A stretch of DNA of 64,000 bases from Rutpela maculata (lineage: Eukaryota; Arthropoda; Insecta; Coleoptera; Cerambycidae): the NCBI GenBank assembly GCA_936432065.2, contig OW386293.2, forward strand, positions 65,365,965-65,429,964, written 5' to 3'. Shown here piece after piece: positions 8,768 to 19,834 of the stretch. Made by a program: the position numbers and the translations under genes. The notes under the pieces are model-generated. The model worked only from the letters and a program-made list of their open reading frames with translations. It did no database searches and was not told the DNA's origin. Numbering within the stretch: position 1 is the first letter of the stretch; each line of letters begins with the position of its first letter.

Positions 8768-11597
8768 TGTAATGACCTCTAGCGGCCATTACAGCCATAA
8801 TTAACTTATTAGCATCAATAGTATGAAGCAAGTCGCAGGGACCTCTAATATTAAGAACGTTGATCAAGTTAACTTCTTTTCAACCGCGCAGATATTAGTG
8901 CGTTTCCCGTCTAGTGAGGCATTACCGTCGTATTCGAGCGACCGTCGCAGGTATGGATTTAAAATCCAGCCTCTTTTGTTTCAAGTGCGTCTAACGAGCA
9001 CATGTTTTGGCAAACGCTCTGCCTAATTAAAGTTGCAATCGCTTAAATGGATTAACTAAGTAAGTTAATTGTTGATTAATTATGATATTAGTTAAATCCT
9101 AACCAGGGTATTTTATTTTAGATACTGATTGAATTCTATTTTCGATTTCCGATTCCTAATGCATAATTCAAAATTTTAATTAACGTCAATGTAATGCACA
9201 TGGTACCACCATTTTAAAAAACTACGTATTAAATCGTAAATCACAACGGACATAATCCCTGCGGAATAGATGGTTATGGAAGGCTTTATATAGGAATTAA
9301 ACTAAACTGGGACGGTTCCGACGTCATAACAGGAACACATTTACATATCTTGGAAGAAATAAATTTTCATAATTTTTTTGTCTGGAAGCCATGCTTGGTG
9401 ACGCAGTGACGCCGACGTAGGGCAAGTAGCGAGATCAAGTTAGCTGGGGAATTTAGTTTCATGCCGGAATTGGTAACCCATGTGATGTGCTATCTTCGTC
9501 TTCCTTAACCTACGAAGAAGTGTCAATTTTTTCGCTGACGTCCAGGGGACATCACGTTCTTATTAGGAGGATCCCTCGATATAAGACAACATCAACGTCT
9601 TATTTCTAAGATAAGTCTAGTTTTTTTATTTGCCATTTACCACCCTTCTAACAAAGTTTACAGTTGTTTTATCACAACGGCTGCTATAAGCAGGATATAA
9701 ATTTAAAGTAAGTAAACAAAGTGTAAGTTGATCGCTATTGAAACAATAGAGCCATTCTACGATTAAGTCGTATATTTTCTTAATGTTTAAACCTTTGGTT
9801 CGTGCAATTACAAATTGTTTTATCAAAAGTGTTGACCGTGTGGTCGTATTTTAAAGTGCAGCTGTGCTTTAACCTTTATCGATTTTTGTTGTTTACCTTT
9901 TATCATGAGTATTTGTTGCGTACTGTAGTACAAACTTTTATAGTTTAAAATTATTTATATTGCCTATTATAGATACTTCTATAATTATAGTCGCTAAATT
10001 TTAGGTTAGTTTTCTACGTTATATTTAGTGATAGAAATTTACCTTGGGTCACGGGGTTATTTATTGATTTATGGTGTTTTAGTGATAAACAAGTTTAATT
10101 AACATACTACTAAGTTGTCATTTTTCAGTAGTGTTTTTACCTGAGTACGATAGATTTTGTAACATAACTTCTGTTGCTCCCGTAAAGTTAGACCGCGAGG
10201 TGAGGTTACGTTCTATTATAATTTTGCGTGTTAGTTTCACAAGAATTGCAATAATCAAGTTCTAGTAAGCAAGTTCAACATTCATAGTGACATAGTGTTA
10301 GGAAATGTGTTTCCAGTGGTTAATTTAATGGGAGAATTGTTTTAGTTTCCCTTAACTGAGTGAGTAAATTGCTATAAATGTTTTGATTTTGTTTTTGCTG
10401 AACAAGTCATAGTTCTCCCAGGTCAAAATGAAATAGATGTTTAATAGTCTAAGTTGATGGGATAAATTCAGTATTTATAGTAGTAGGAAGTTAATTTCCG
10501 TTTGTTTATTGGTTGGGATTTGTCCTTATTTCCCTCTTTCTTTGTGAGCGGCTCACTATAAATATTTGACTTGTCTTGCATAAACTTTACTCAAAATTTA
10601 GTTATTTGTTGGCCTTCTGCCTAACTAAATTTACTGACTACCATTTTCTTGGGGAGACTGTATCGTGAACTTGTAATAAAATGTAAATTTTGGCCATCAT
10701 TTGTGAATCAAGGCATTGAAAATTATCATTTGAACCTCAAACTTTGTAACGTAACCTTGGCACCGGTGTCTTTATTCAGAGCTAATTGGCCTAACTTTTG
10801 CTGGGGTTTTTTTTGATTATTGACCAACTAAGCTAGGTCGTCTTTTTTGGATAAGGGAATTGTTTATCACTAAATGTCGCCGGGATGCTAAAATAGTGTT
10901 AAGGATACTAACCTAACAATAATTTTGTAACTAATACTTTCTATAATTCAAAGCCACGAAGTTGGCATCTGTTGTTATTAATTGCTAACCCTCGAATTTT
11001 AGATCGTTTCGTGCGATTGGTTGTGATTAAATTGTTAAGTTTTAAATTTTTTGTGTTTCTCTGGTGTCTGCTGTATCGTACCTTTCCTTTTCCGTCTCTT
11101 CTTTAGAGACTGGCGCCCAAAATAACTCTTGTAATTTTGCCTTCAAAAAAACTGAAAATTGTTACACAAAAAAAAATATAAAAAATTTTTTGACAAAATT
11201 TTTTTCAAACTTTTACAAATTTTCTAAATTTTTTTACATCATTAAACACTCTTGGCCTTATTGGGACCGTTGCTTACGCTTACCCATGGCCCTAGGCCTC
11301 CTACAAAAACTGGCTAGCCGAGCCTAATTTGTTTTGGTAACAGGTTATTACCTTGGTGAGTTTATGCAATTTTAGTGTCCAAACAAATTAGTTTTGTGTC
11401 ACCCAGGGAATATAAATTTGGCTAATAAATACTACAAATTAAATTGTAAGTGATGATGTCAGTTTGGGCTTATCCCATTTAATTTTATAGTAAAACTTCA
11501 TAGTTAAGAACTCAACCATCTTAGAGTTTTGTGGATTTTTCCCGGGCAAAAAGACAAAAAGATCAATGTAGCCTTCGATGAGGGAGAACACGTTACA
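8768..11597 (+). repeat. 3' LTR, complete, 2830 bp
   Basis: It starts TGTAATG and ends CGTTACA, giving the usual TG...CA with a 5-bp terminal inverted repeat TGTAA/TTACA. The boundary on the left is set by the polypurine tract. The boundary on the right is set by divergence from the 5' copy, which continues into the primer-binding site. A length of 2.8 kb is unusually long for Ty3/Gypsy LTRs, which are commonly 0.2-1 kb. Confidence 0.93.
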
Positions 11598-12596
11598 ATA
11601 ATTTCGTTTATTTCTTCTTTGTTTCTTAAATATATTCTTTCTTGGGTACATCTTACTAATTTTGGGCATTTGTTGTTAAAATATTGATTATATATTCGAT
11701 AAAAGTCTTCGTACATTTTGTCGTTATCAAAATATATATAGAAGGTAGTTTCTTCAACTGTATGATCTCTCAATAGTTCAAGAATTTGATCGTCGTTGTC
11801 TTCCTTCGTGATTTCTGCATATAAAATAGTTTTTTCTTCAAGCGTATTAAAATGTTTAAATTATGTCACCAAAAACAGAAGTAGAAGTAGGACATTGTTT
11901 TACTAGTAAGAAAATGTTAGTACCGAACGCCACCGTAGTGGACATTATTTTACTAGTAACATAATGTTAGTTCCGAAAGCCACCGGTGGCGCGCTATCCA
12001 CTAGCCACTTGTCATATTGTGTCAACATGTAAGACTGTAATTTGAATATTTGTACATTTATGATAAATAAATGAATTTTTGCATTTAATACGCTTGAAGA
12101 AAAAATAGTATATATTACACGGAGTAGAACGCCTTTTTTTGTGTTTCGCCCAGTTTCCTGGGCTCAACACAAAAAAAGAGTGCGTTCTACTCCTAGCAAT
12201 ATAATATACTATTTTTTTCTACATGTAAAGTTCTGTTTCTTTTGGGGTTCATTGAGACTGCTTTTATAAATATTTGTTTAGGTTTTGTGTTTATTACATC
12301 GTCTATGATTGGAATCGTGTTTCGTGGTTCATCGTCTTCGTTAGATCGAGCTGTAGAAATTTCAGGAATATCAATTTCATTTGTTTCATCATCTGTGTCT
12401 TTCGTATTTTCAGGAGGATTGAGTATTTCTTCGATTTCTTCTTGCGTAGGCGTTCTTAATTCTCCCTGTTTAGGTCTTGTATTATTCTGTCCAGTTCAGG
12501 ATCATCTATGTTTGCTTACATCGATTCTGTGTCAATTGGGTGAATTTCAATTCTTGACAGCGCGTCCGCGTTCGTATTTAGCTTGCCTTTTTTATA
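11598..12596 (-). pseudogene. RNase H end and linker toward integrase, interrupted
   Basis: Minus-strand reading from 12596 gives the A-D-A-L-S-R end of RNase H and then an acidic linker rich in Asp, Glu and Asn, with stops. After an inserted palindrome (about 11850-12222), coding-like sequence resumes from about 11850 to 11598, including R-D-H-T-V-E-E-T-T. It is then truncated by the 3' LTR of the younger element. Integrase itself is not reached. Confidence 0.65.
11850..12222. mobile_element. Small composite insertion with nested hairpin
   Basis: This stretch interrupts the Gypsy linker. Its right part (12094-12220) is a hairpin with ~55-60-bp arms, including GAGTAGAACGC and its complement. 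A reverse-complement copy of the segment 12083-12105 (AATACGCTTGAAGAAAAAA) lies at the left edge (11826-11848). The left part holds a tandem pair of ~47-bp repeats (11890-11985, TTTACTAGTAA core) and AATAAA-like signals. It is probably a nonautonomous foldback element; I cannot name the family. Confidence 0.55.
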
Positions 12597-14349
12597 TTAT
12601 ATATCGAAATCATAGTCCTGTAGCTTTGTACGCCATCTGATGAATTTAGAGTTTTGTGGATCTTTTAATGAGAATAACCACCTTAGTGGTCTGTGGTCTG
12701 TATATATAGTGAAGCGTCTGCCGTACAGATAAGGCCTGAAATACTGGGTGGACCATACTAAACTCAAAAGTTCTTTCTCCACAACTGAATAATTTTTCTC
12801 TGATTCGTTCAGTGTTCTGGATGCGTAAGCAATAGGTTTATCACTTCCCACGATCCCCTATGACAAAATACATCCGATGGCATATTTCGACGCATCGGTT
12901 GTCAAAATAAAGGATTTGGAAAAATCCGGGTGTTGTAAGAGTGGGCTGTTGGTTAGAATGTTTTTACAAGTTTCAAAGGATTCTACAAACTCTCTTGTAT
13001 GTTCTATTTTGGCTCCTTTCTTTAAACAGGCTGTTAATGGTCTTGTCAGTTTTGAGCGGTCTTTTATAAATTTCCTATAATATCCTATTAGTCCACGAAA
13101 TGACTGAATTTCTTTTTTTGTATTTGGTATTGGGAACTTCTCAATTGCTTCAATTTTGTCTGGATTGGGTAATATACCTTCCGGTGTAACGATATGTCCA
13201 AGAAATTTTACTGTTTGTTTTAGAAATTCTGACTTATCAAGCTGTATTTTGAAATTAGTTTTTCTGAATCTATCAAATACTGAGCGTATACTTTGTAAAC
13301 TAAACATTTACTCTGTAGGCCTGATAGTACGTGGTTCATTGTTCGTTGAAAGGTTGAGGGTGCATTTCGAAGTCCAAAGGCAACCTTAAAAATTCGTAAT
13401 GACCGTCGTCTGTCGAGAATGCTGTTTTCTCAATATCTTTGGGATCCATTTCAATCTGATGGTATCCGCTTGCTAGATCTAATGTTGTAAAGTATTGACT
13501 GCGACCAAGTTTGTCCAGGACGTCCGTAATGTTTGGTATTGGAAATTTATCGGGTATGGTTTTCTCATTCAATTTTCGGTAGTCTATTACAATATGAAAT
13601 TTCCTTTTCCCACTATTGTCCATTTTCTTCGGGACAATCCAAATAGGGGAGGACCATGGCGAAGTTGAATTAGTTATTACATTTTGTTCCAACATTGAGT
13701 CGATTTGCTTTTTGACCTCTGATTTATAGATGTGTGGGAATCTGTATGATTTCGTATAGATTGGTATGTTGTCCGTTGTTCGAATCTCGTGCTTAACTTG
13801 GTTTGTAAAGGTTAGTGGAATGTCCTCGCAGTAGAAAATGTCTCTATATTCGTAACAAAGTTTTCTTATGGCTTCGTACTCTTCTTGATTACAGTGTCTT
13901 AGATCAAGATTTTCCAAATTTTTCTTTTGTAGGTCGTCGTAGTTTATATCTGGATTGTTATAAATGAAAGTTCTTCATCAAAGTCCATAGGTTCGGTTGT
14001 AAAGTTATTTAATTGGTGGCTAGGCATACATGGAAGAGGTTCAGTTACTGTGAATGTTTTTTCTTCGTCAGTGTTGTTAATAAGCAATACTGTCGCTTCG
14101 TTATTTTTTGTACTTATAAGTCCTGCTGAAATTTCTATTTGATTCTCAAATACAATAGAATTTATTAGAGCTTCTCCATTTTTTTGTGATATTGGTATTT
14201 TAGCTACAATTTCTGTCTTAGGACTAGTTCTGTATTCGTAATTGTTTTCCATTTCGTTGGTCTCGTTAGTGCCTATTAGTCTTTTTCCTTCCAAAAATAA
14301 TGGGATTTTTGCTGAGTCTGTTAGTAACCATTTTTAAAATCAAGGGTGG
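12597..14349 (-). pseudogene. Spacer, reverse transcriptase and RNase H of the dead Gypsy element
   Basis: Three reading frames together cover the region between protease and the RNase H end. The 13917-13336 ORF holds the RT fingers and palm (S-P-W-S-S-P-I-W-I-V-P-K-K and D-Y-R-K-L-N). Just after the conserved P-F-G-L-motif region there is a frame change, and about 17-18 codons that should include the Y-x-D-D catalytic box are absent (around 13290-13320). Sequence resumes in another frame at 13307 (F-L-G-H-I-V). The RNase H starts L-T-T-D-A-S and is broken by a stop near 12852, then continues (Y-A-S-R-T-L; T-D-H-R-P-L) to 12597. The RT is therefore inactive. Confidence 0.85.
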
Positions 14350-14357
14350 CTCCTATT

Positions 14358-14982
14358 CAGTGGCGGCTGGTGAAATTTCAATATTTTTTTTCTCGTCTAT
14401 GGCGCATGGGACCCATACGAAATTTGGGAAGTAACATCTAGAGAAACACTTCTCTAAATGACTTCTAAAAAATTTTGAAAAAGCAGTTTGCGAAAAAATT
14501 TTTGAAAATTCGTTAGCCTCCCCTGGGTCTAGGAGCTCCTGTTTATTTTTATTTTTTTTTGTCATATGCATTTGACTTTTCATAAAAATACAACAACAGA
14601 TTTTGGAGTTTATGAAAATATTTTCATTACTAACTGAAATACAATGAACTGAAATTTTGTAATTTAAAATTTAACAAATTACAATATTTCAATTCGTTGT
14701 ATCTCAGTTAGTAATGAAAATATTTTCATAAACTCCAAAATCTGTTGATGTATTTTTATGAAAAGTCAAATGCAGATGACAAATAAAAATAAAAATAAAC
14801 AGGAGCTCCTAGACCCAGGGGAGGCTAACGAATTTTCAAAAATTTTTTCGCAAACTGCTTTTTCAAAATTTTTTAGGGGTCATTAGAGAAGTGCTTCTCT
14901 AGATGTTATTTCCCAAATTTCGCATGGGTCCCATGCGCCATAGACGAGAAAAAAAATATTGAAATTTCACCAGCCGCCGCTG
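14358..14982. mobile_element. hAT-type foldback MITE, 625 bp, 8-bp TSD
   Basis: The two halves are near-perfect reverse complements of about 300 bp each. The ends are CAGTGGCGGCTGG... and ...CCAGCCGCCGCTG. The flanks carry a perfect 8-bp direct repeat CTCCTATT at 14350-14357 and 14983-14990. An 8-bp duplication with CAG...CTG-type ends is diagnostic of hAT superfamily insertions. No transposase is encoded; small ORFs within the arms appear on both strands by symmetry. The element sits inside the protease/spacer region of the older Gypsy pol. Confidence 0.9.
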
Positions 14983-15609
14983 CTCCTATTTCTTGTAGTA
15001 GATCAAGACCAATAAGTCCATCATATGTTTGACTAAAGTTAAAGATGTAGTGTGTATACAACATTCCTGGTTTTTTAAAGATTTTTGATACTGGAATTTC
15101 TGCTGAATATCTATGTAAGGATATGCTGTGAGGTGTTTTTATTTGGAAAGGGTCTTCTTTAATTCGGTCTGGAAAAAATGTTTCGGCGACTTTTTCTGTA
15201 ATCAATGTTTTTGTGGACCCTGTATTAATCATAAATTTGGCTTCGAGTTCTGGGATAATTATATATGGAAGATTTGTATTGGCTGCGACATTGATTTCTA
15301 CTTGTTTTGTCTGGGTTACTTCTTCGCATTCGGCAGGTTCGTAATATTGGTTTCCGAGGCTGGTAAGGTAAAATTTTCGTCATCGTTATAACTTTGGTAA
15401 TTTTCTGAATAGTATTCTTCGGGGTAATAGCTATTGTCAGCAATTTCTGAATCGTATGTCGGTTCTTCGTAATAGTCTGATTGATAGTCGTCCCTGTTGG
15501 AAGAGGTACTCGGTATCTCTTGCAAATGTAATTCTTGCGCTGTCCATTTCAGTGCATTAGACGGTTGAGAGAATTTTGATCTTCTTGTGTTTCCAGATGA
15601 GGTATCCAT
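14983..15609 (-). pseudogene. Start of Pol with protease domain; catalytic Asp replaced by Asn
   Basis: An acidic N-terminal part (15609-15316) leads, through a frame change, to a retropepsin-like domain (15232 downward) with the flap-side phrase G-L-I-G-L-D-L-L. The active-site triplet reads N-T-G-S instead of D-T-G-S at about 15212-15224, which would abolish catalysis. The domain is then cut by a hAT-type MITE at 14982. The host coding sequence resumes on the other side at 14349. Confidence 0.75.
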
Positions 15610-16706
15610 TGGTTTGTTAGGTAGGATTGTTGCGTTTTAGGTTGGAAATTGAAACGTGGTTGATTTTGGAAATGTGGGAAATTTTGCGTATTTTGGAAAT
15701 TTTGAGTATTTTGCGGAGTGGAAAAATTTTGTCTTTGGAAGTATTGCTGCGGTGGAGCTTGGCGTTGGAAATTTTGAGGGTTTTGAAATGGTCTTTGTTG
15801 AAATGTTTGTTGGGGGTTTCTTGGCATTAAAAAATTCGGCATACGATAAGGGATGTTTGACGTAGGGCGGATTATTTGGGGATTCGGTTTTAGTGGGGGT
15901 GTTTGAGAGTAACTGGGGTTATATTTTGGGTTTGTCGGTGTCGTTTTTATTTGAGATTGATTTGTATTCTGATAAGTGTTCTTCGTTCTTCGTAACTTTT
16001 GTTGCCGGTTGTAGTTCATGTTTTCTTCTTCTACTACCATATTTATAGCTGCTTCTAGGCTCGTGGGTTGTTTACATCTTAATAGGTGACTTAGATGTGC
16101 GTTAAGTCCAGATAGGAAAGTCCGTAGTGCCATTTTTTTGTACAAATCTAATTTTTCTTTTCGTAGTTCTGCTGTTATATCTGCCATCTGCATTTTTGAA
16201 TGTAACAGTCCACGTAGCGATATGGAAATTGGCTAGCGGTTTCGTTGTGATTTTGCGTTAACATCATAAGGTTATTTAACAGGGATTCTTCATTACTTTG
16301 AAGTGTCTAATAAAAATGTTTTTAATTCCGGGAAAGTGAGTATAGTTCTCGCGGCTAATACTTGAGCTGCTTTACCTACAGTTTTATTTCTAAAATACAG
16401 CATCAAAAATTTAATTCTTTGTGGATTATTATCCTGTACTAACATATCTAATACTTACTCGCACGTGTCTAAAAATATCGGTAATTTTGAGTTATCTCCA
16501 TCGAATTGAGGTATGAGCTCTAAATAATCTCGAACGGTAACATAATTTCTAGCCATCGTGGTTGAATTTAAATTTTCTCGTCCTACTAAATTTGAGGTTC
16601 CGGTACTATTAGAGGTATTTGTTCCCGTATTTGTTAGTATATACTGGTTAGGACCAAATGTCCGTAAAGCAAGATTAGCTAAGGTTTCGTCGTCGGAGTC
16701 AGGCAT
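15549..16706 (-). pseudogene. Gag of the minus-strand Gypsy element (broken)
   Basis: An N-terminal 83-codon piece (16706-16455) contains the phrase Y-L-E-L-I-P-Q-F-D-G-D, typical of the start of the capsid region in 17.6/297/gypsy Gag. It ends in TAA. Recognisable Gag continues in other frames. A 214-codon ORF (16193-15549) carries the C-terminal capsid part (F-L-S-G-L-N-A-H-L) and a long Gln/Asn/Pro-rich tail, without zinc knuckles, which is usual for this lineage. It overlaps a following ORF (15609-15316) by about 60 bases in another frame, as expected for a gag-pol overlap. Confidence 0.8.
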
Positions 16707-16840
16707 TAATGATACTTACAAGAATATTAAGATGACAGAAAACATGAAGGCTCTGGTATATATAATCGATTACAATGTGATAACGAGGGTTTTCAAGAGA
16801 ACTCAGAGAGCTCCCAGGCGATGCTCTATTACACTTTGAT

Positions 16841-17820
16841 TGATTATATATTTTTTCGTGAGCTGGAGGGCGGTTATTGTCTCGTTAGTTTTAGTCGTTT
16901 TAGTCAGTTTCCCTAAATAGCGCAAGGCTATGTGCTTTTAAAGATGTTTTCTTTATAGGTGTTTTCTGGCTTGGGCCAATCTTTCCTATACACGATTTAG
17001 GGTCAGGTGTAGTCCTGGGAAAGAGAGTGCACGATCTTGGTTTCTTCAAGGGCTTATGTGAAATTACTTTCACAAGTGCAAAGCCTCACGGCGCTTCCGA
17101 CGAGGGGATACTGAGCGTCTGGTGGTCGTGCTCACACGTACTGAGCTGGGGGTACTCAGATTGAGATGTACCAGTTTTATAGCTCAGGGTGTGGAAGGAT
17201 ATTTTAAGGATAGGTACAAAGGAATGGTATGGCTAGGTATGCAGAGTATATCTTCTTTGCTTGAATTCACTTGTTTCTTGATATTCTTAAAAATTATTTG
17301 TTTACCAACGGTATGGTAAGGGGTTGCAGGTTTTCTTTGGTTAGTCGATGGCACGACGAGTTTTCCGATATTATCTCGAAATTACTCCAAAGAAAATCCC
17401 TATGACTGCGTCAGCTATATTTTGTCGAGCGGTTTAGGTTTTTTTAAAAAAATGTAAATTTTTTATTTAAACAAACTTTTGACAATTAATAGCGAATGAG
17501 TTTATTGCGTTTAAATACAAAGGTATGTGTCTGAAGTACGACAATAACTAAACTTAATACTGTTAGTACATCTATTTATAAGCTTCTTTATCTGTGCAAT
17601 TATGCACAATTGCATCTTCTTTTGTTTAATACGGCGTCTGGATATCATAACTCGCATCAAAAAGTGCATATAACTTTTGACGCACACGGAATTTTTGGGC
17701 GCAAAGATTTTTCTTGTATAATCAGGAGGTCGTAATAAATAAGAATCAACAATAAAATTTCAAGTGGAATGTTGTCGCTAAAAAAAATAAATCAAATCAA
17801 TTCGACTGTACTGAGAGGAA
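16841..17820. other. Flank right of the dead Gypsy element; probable decayed LTR
   Basis: No coding sequence is recognisable. By position this should contain the 5' LTR of the minus-strand Gypsy element, but there is no second copy to compare, no clear TG...CA pair and no convincing primer site. From about 17440 the sequence is plain AT-rich DNA. Confidence 0.4.
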
Positions 17821-19438
17821 TAGTGGAGCGGAATGTAGGTTGAAATCGTTCAAAAAATTTTTTCGAAGTAGAAAGATATGGGACCTAGACCATCTGATAG
17901 AGAAATATATAACGTATTATATTCCCGGTTGACGACCTTTTCCCTTGGTCGAGACAAAATTTGTGAGCATTTAATTTCAGAAATCGCAATTTTTCTTATA
18001 CCGCGCGCCTGCAAGTAAAAAAACATATTACTCGGAAACTACTGCACTTAGGTGAATGATTCTAGTTTTGATTGAAAGAGTTTATTCCATATAATAATTA
18101 ATTATATATTAGAAAAGTGTCGTAATTCGACTTATAACACAATACGTGTTTTGCAATAATTGATAAAAATGCTAATGTATTGCTTTCACACAGGCATAAC
18201 TTTTTATTTCACGATATCGATTTCAAATTTTTTTATATCAACCTCTTCCCTGATGCTTAAGGAACATTTTCTGTCATATAACATATTGTCGCGTTTCACA
18301 AATAAAGGCTATAGAGATATTTGAACACGGCCGTGACGGCCGTCAATTAGTGCATTGCGAGTGGGATAAAGATCGGCAGATACGTGAACTAGCGCGTCGA
18401 AAAAGGAGGGACTGACATAATACAATAATACTGATGGAGCATTATTATTATATTATTATGGTGCCAACCTGCTGTTATGAAATAAAACACAATTAAGAAA
18501 AGATAAATTTTAATTACCAATGAAATATTTTAAAATATTTAATCATTTTTTATATTTTTGTCCTGTTTACGTTCAATAATTTTTACCTCATTGATGTTTT
18601 TTATGTTACTTGCACTCTTTATATATTTACCCTTTTAATAAATTACTATTAACTTTTATAATTTAGATATTGTTTATAATTTATTATTTGTGGCATATTC
18701 ATGATTTTTTGTGTTTGTTGGGTATTTTGCCACTGTAAAATATTTAAAAAATTTTGACGAAATAAACTTCTGAGCCAAAAGGATCACACAGAGGCTGGAT
18801 TTTATACTTTTAGTAAATTAATCAATTAATTAAGGGCCACTTGGTGGTTTTCCACCTTTTCCACTTGTATATGACGAACCTCATCCGTATCTATGTATAC
18901 TTATGACAAAAAAGGAAATAAAGCATTTGATTTGATTTTTTGATATGATATGATAGAATAATTAAACAAAAACGTTCAAAAATCAAGTTCTTCATTAATT
19001 GGTTCAATTTGAATCGTAACGTTACGGCATTCTTTGCACCTGCAGACCGATGCACGTTATAGATTTTTTAGACAACATGAATATTTTACCGAAATGCAAT
19101 TTTTATCTCGGCAGGAAATATTTAACATATCTCTCATTTCGTCAGGCATTGATGCTTTTGTGGAGAGAACTCGTCGGATACCTTCTTCATGTGATTCTCA
19201 TCCAAATTGAAAAATATCAAACTCCCCAATATTAAGTTTATGACTGCTGCTCCATATTTTGTTCTCTAATAAATGCCCGAAAATCGAAATATTAATTTCA
19301 TATAAAATAAATAAAAATAAAATTAAACCAACCTGAGCACATGCTGCCTGAGAGCATCTTTTGTTGGAGGAAGTTCCGCTGACCATTTTAACGACTGTAA
19401 TGTTATTAGTTTTCTGAGATCTTTTAAAAATATTGTCA

Positions 19439-19821
19439 GGGGCGAGCGTGGAGGCGACTTCAATGTGAATATCAGTCGATATTCCGTTGAAGCAACGTCG
19501 AGCGCGGTTAGTAATTGGATGGGTGACCCACCTATCTTGGGAAATACAGCGTTCTCGCCCCACCTTCTAGAAGCTTGTATATCAGTGTATACTCGAAAGT
19601 TACGTAATTTCAGACGAGGATTACGTAGTGGATATACCATCCTTCGGAGGGGATGTAAAGCAGGCGGTCCCTTGTCTATTAAATGTTAGGCAAGTAAAAG
19701 ATCCCTACTCTTCTTAAGGGAAGAGGTTCGGCAAAATTTCCAGGTTGGGAGTAGCTCGTCTCCTGGCGTCGGTGATAGGCCCTGGTAGCGGAAATAGGCC
19801 GACGTTAAATAGTAAAAAAAA
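19439..19821 (+). mobile_element. 5S-rRNA-derived SINE (SINE3-like), copy 1
   Basis: The first ~120 bp (19439-19560) resemble 5S rRNA, including GAAGCAACGTCGAGCGCGG, TTAGTAATTGGATGGGTGAC and CTTGGGAAATAC. These span the internal pol III promoter boxes A, IE and C of 5S genes. A ~260-bp unrelated body and an A-rich tail follow. A 13-bp target duplication AAAAATATTGTCA (19426-19438 and 19822-19834; the A run overlaps the tail) flanks it. It lies in the loop of the palindromic element. A second copy is at 51879-52257 on the other strand. Confidence 0.88.
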
Positions 19822-19834
19822 AAAAATATTGTCA

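Larger units (their letters stand above)
1..11597 (+). mobile_element. Young Ty3/Gypsy LTR retrotransposon, 5' end cut by window
   Basis: Positions 1-2697 recur at 8901-11597 with an offset of exactly 8900, so these are the two LTRs. Between them lie, in order, a primer-binding site, gag, a frameshift heptamer, pol in the order protease-RT-RNase H-integrase, and a polypurine tract. That order is the Ty3/Gypsy (Metaviridae) order. No third ORF resembling env lies between pol and the 3' LTR. All key catalytic residues in pol are present and the LTRs look identical line by line, so I infer a very recent, possibly competent insertion. The very long LTRs and tRNA-Lys-type primer site recall the Osvaldo/Ulysses group of insect elements, but that placement is tentative. 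The element interrupts an older minus-strand Gypsy element at 11598. Confidence 0.95.
11598..16840 (-). mobile_element. Dead 17.6/297-like Gypsy element, minus strand, 3' part displaced by younger insertion
   Basis: Read on the minus strand, the order is Gag (16706 down to 15549), protease (about 15620-14906), a spacer, reverse transcriptase (14294-12858), RNase H (to 12597) and a linker toward integrase (to 11598). The sequence is then cut by the LTR at 11597. Frameshifts and stops occur throughout. Integrase and the 3' LTR are not in the window and are presumably left of position 1, beyond the younger element. The 5' LTR should lie right of 16707, but I could not define its ends because no second copy is visible. 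Confidence 0.85.

Noticed and set aside
14353..14583. ORF in the palindrome near the protease
   Set aside because: It lies within the noncoding MITE arm, and its mirror image appears in the other arm by symmetry.
19439..19560. Genuine 5S rRNA gene
   Set aside because: The 5S-like part is diverged, lacks a T-run terminator after ~120 bp, and continues into a shared body and A-rich tail with target duplications, so it is a SINE head.
19465..19689. ORFs overlapping the 5S-derived SINE (also 52136-52420 and 19198-19640)
   Set aside because: They read through SINE sequence in arbitrary frames; the SINE has a pol III-type structure and no coding role.
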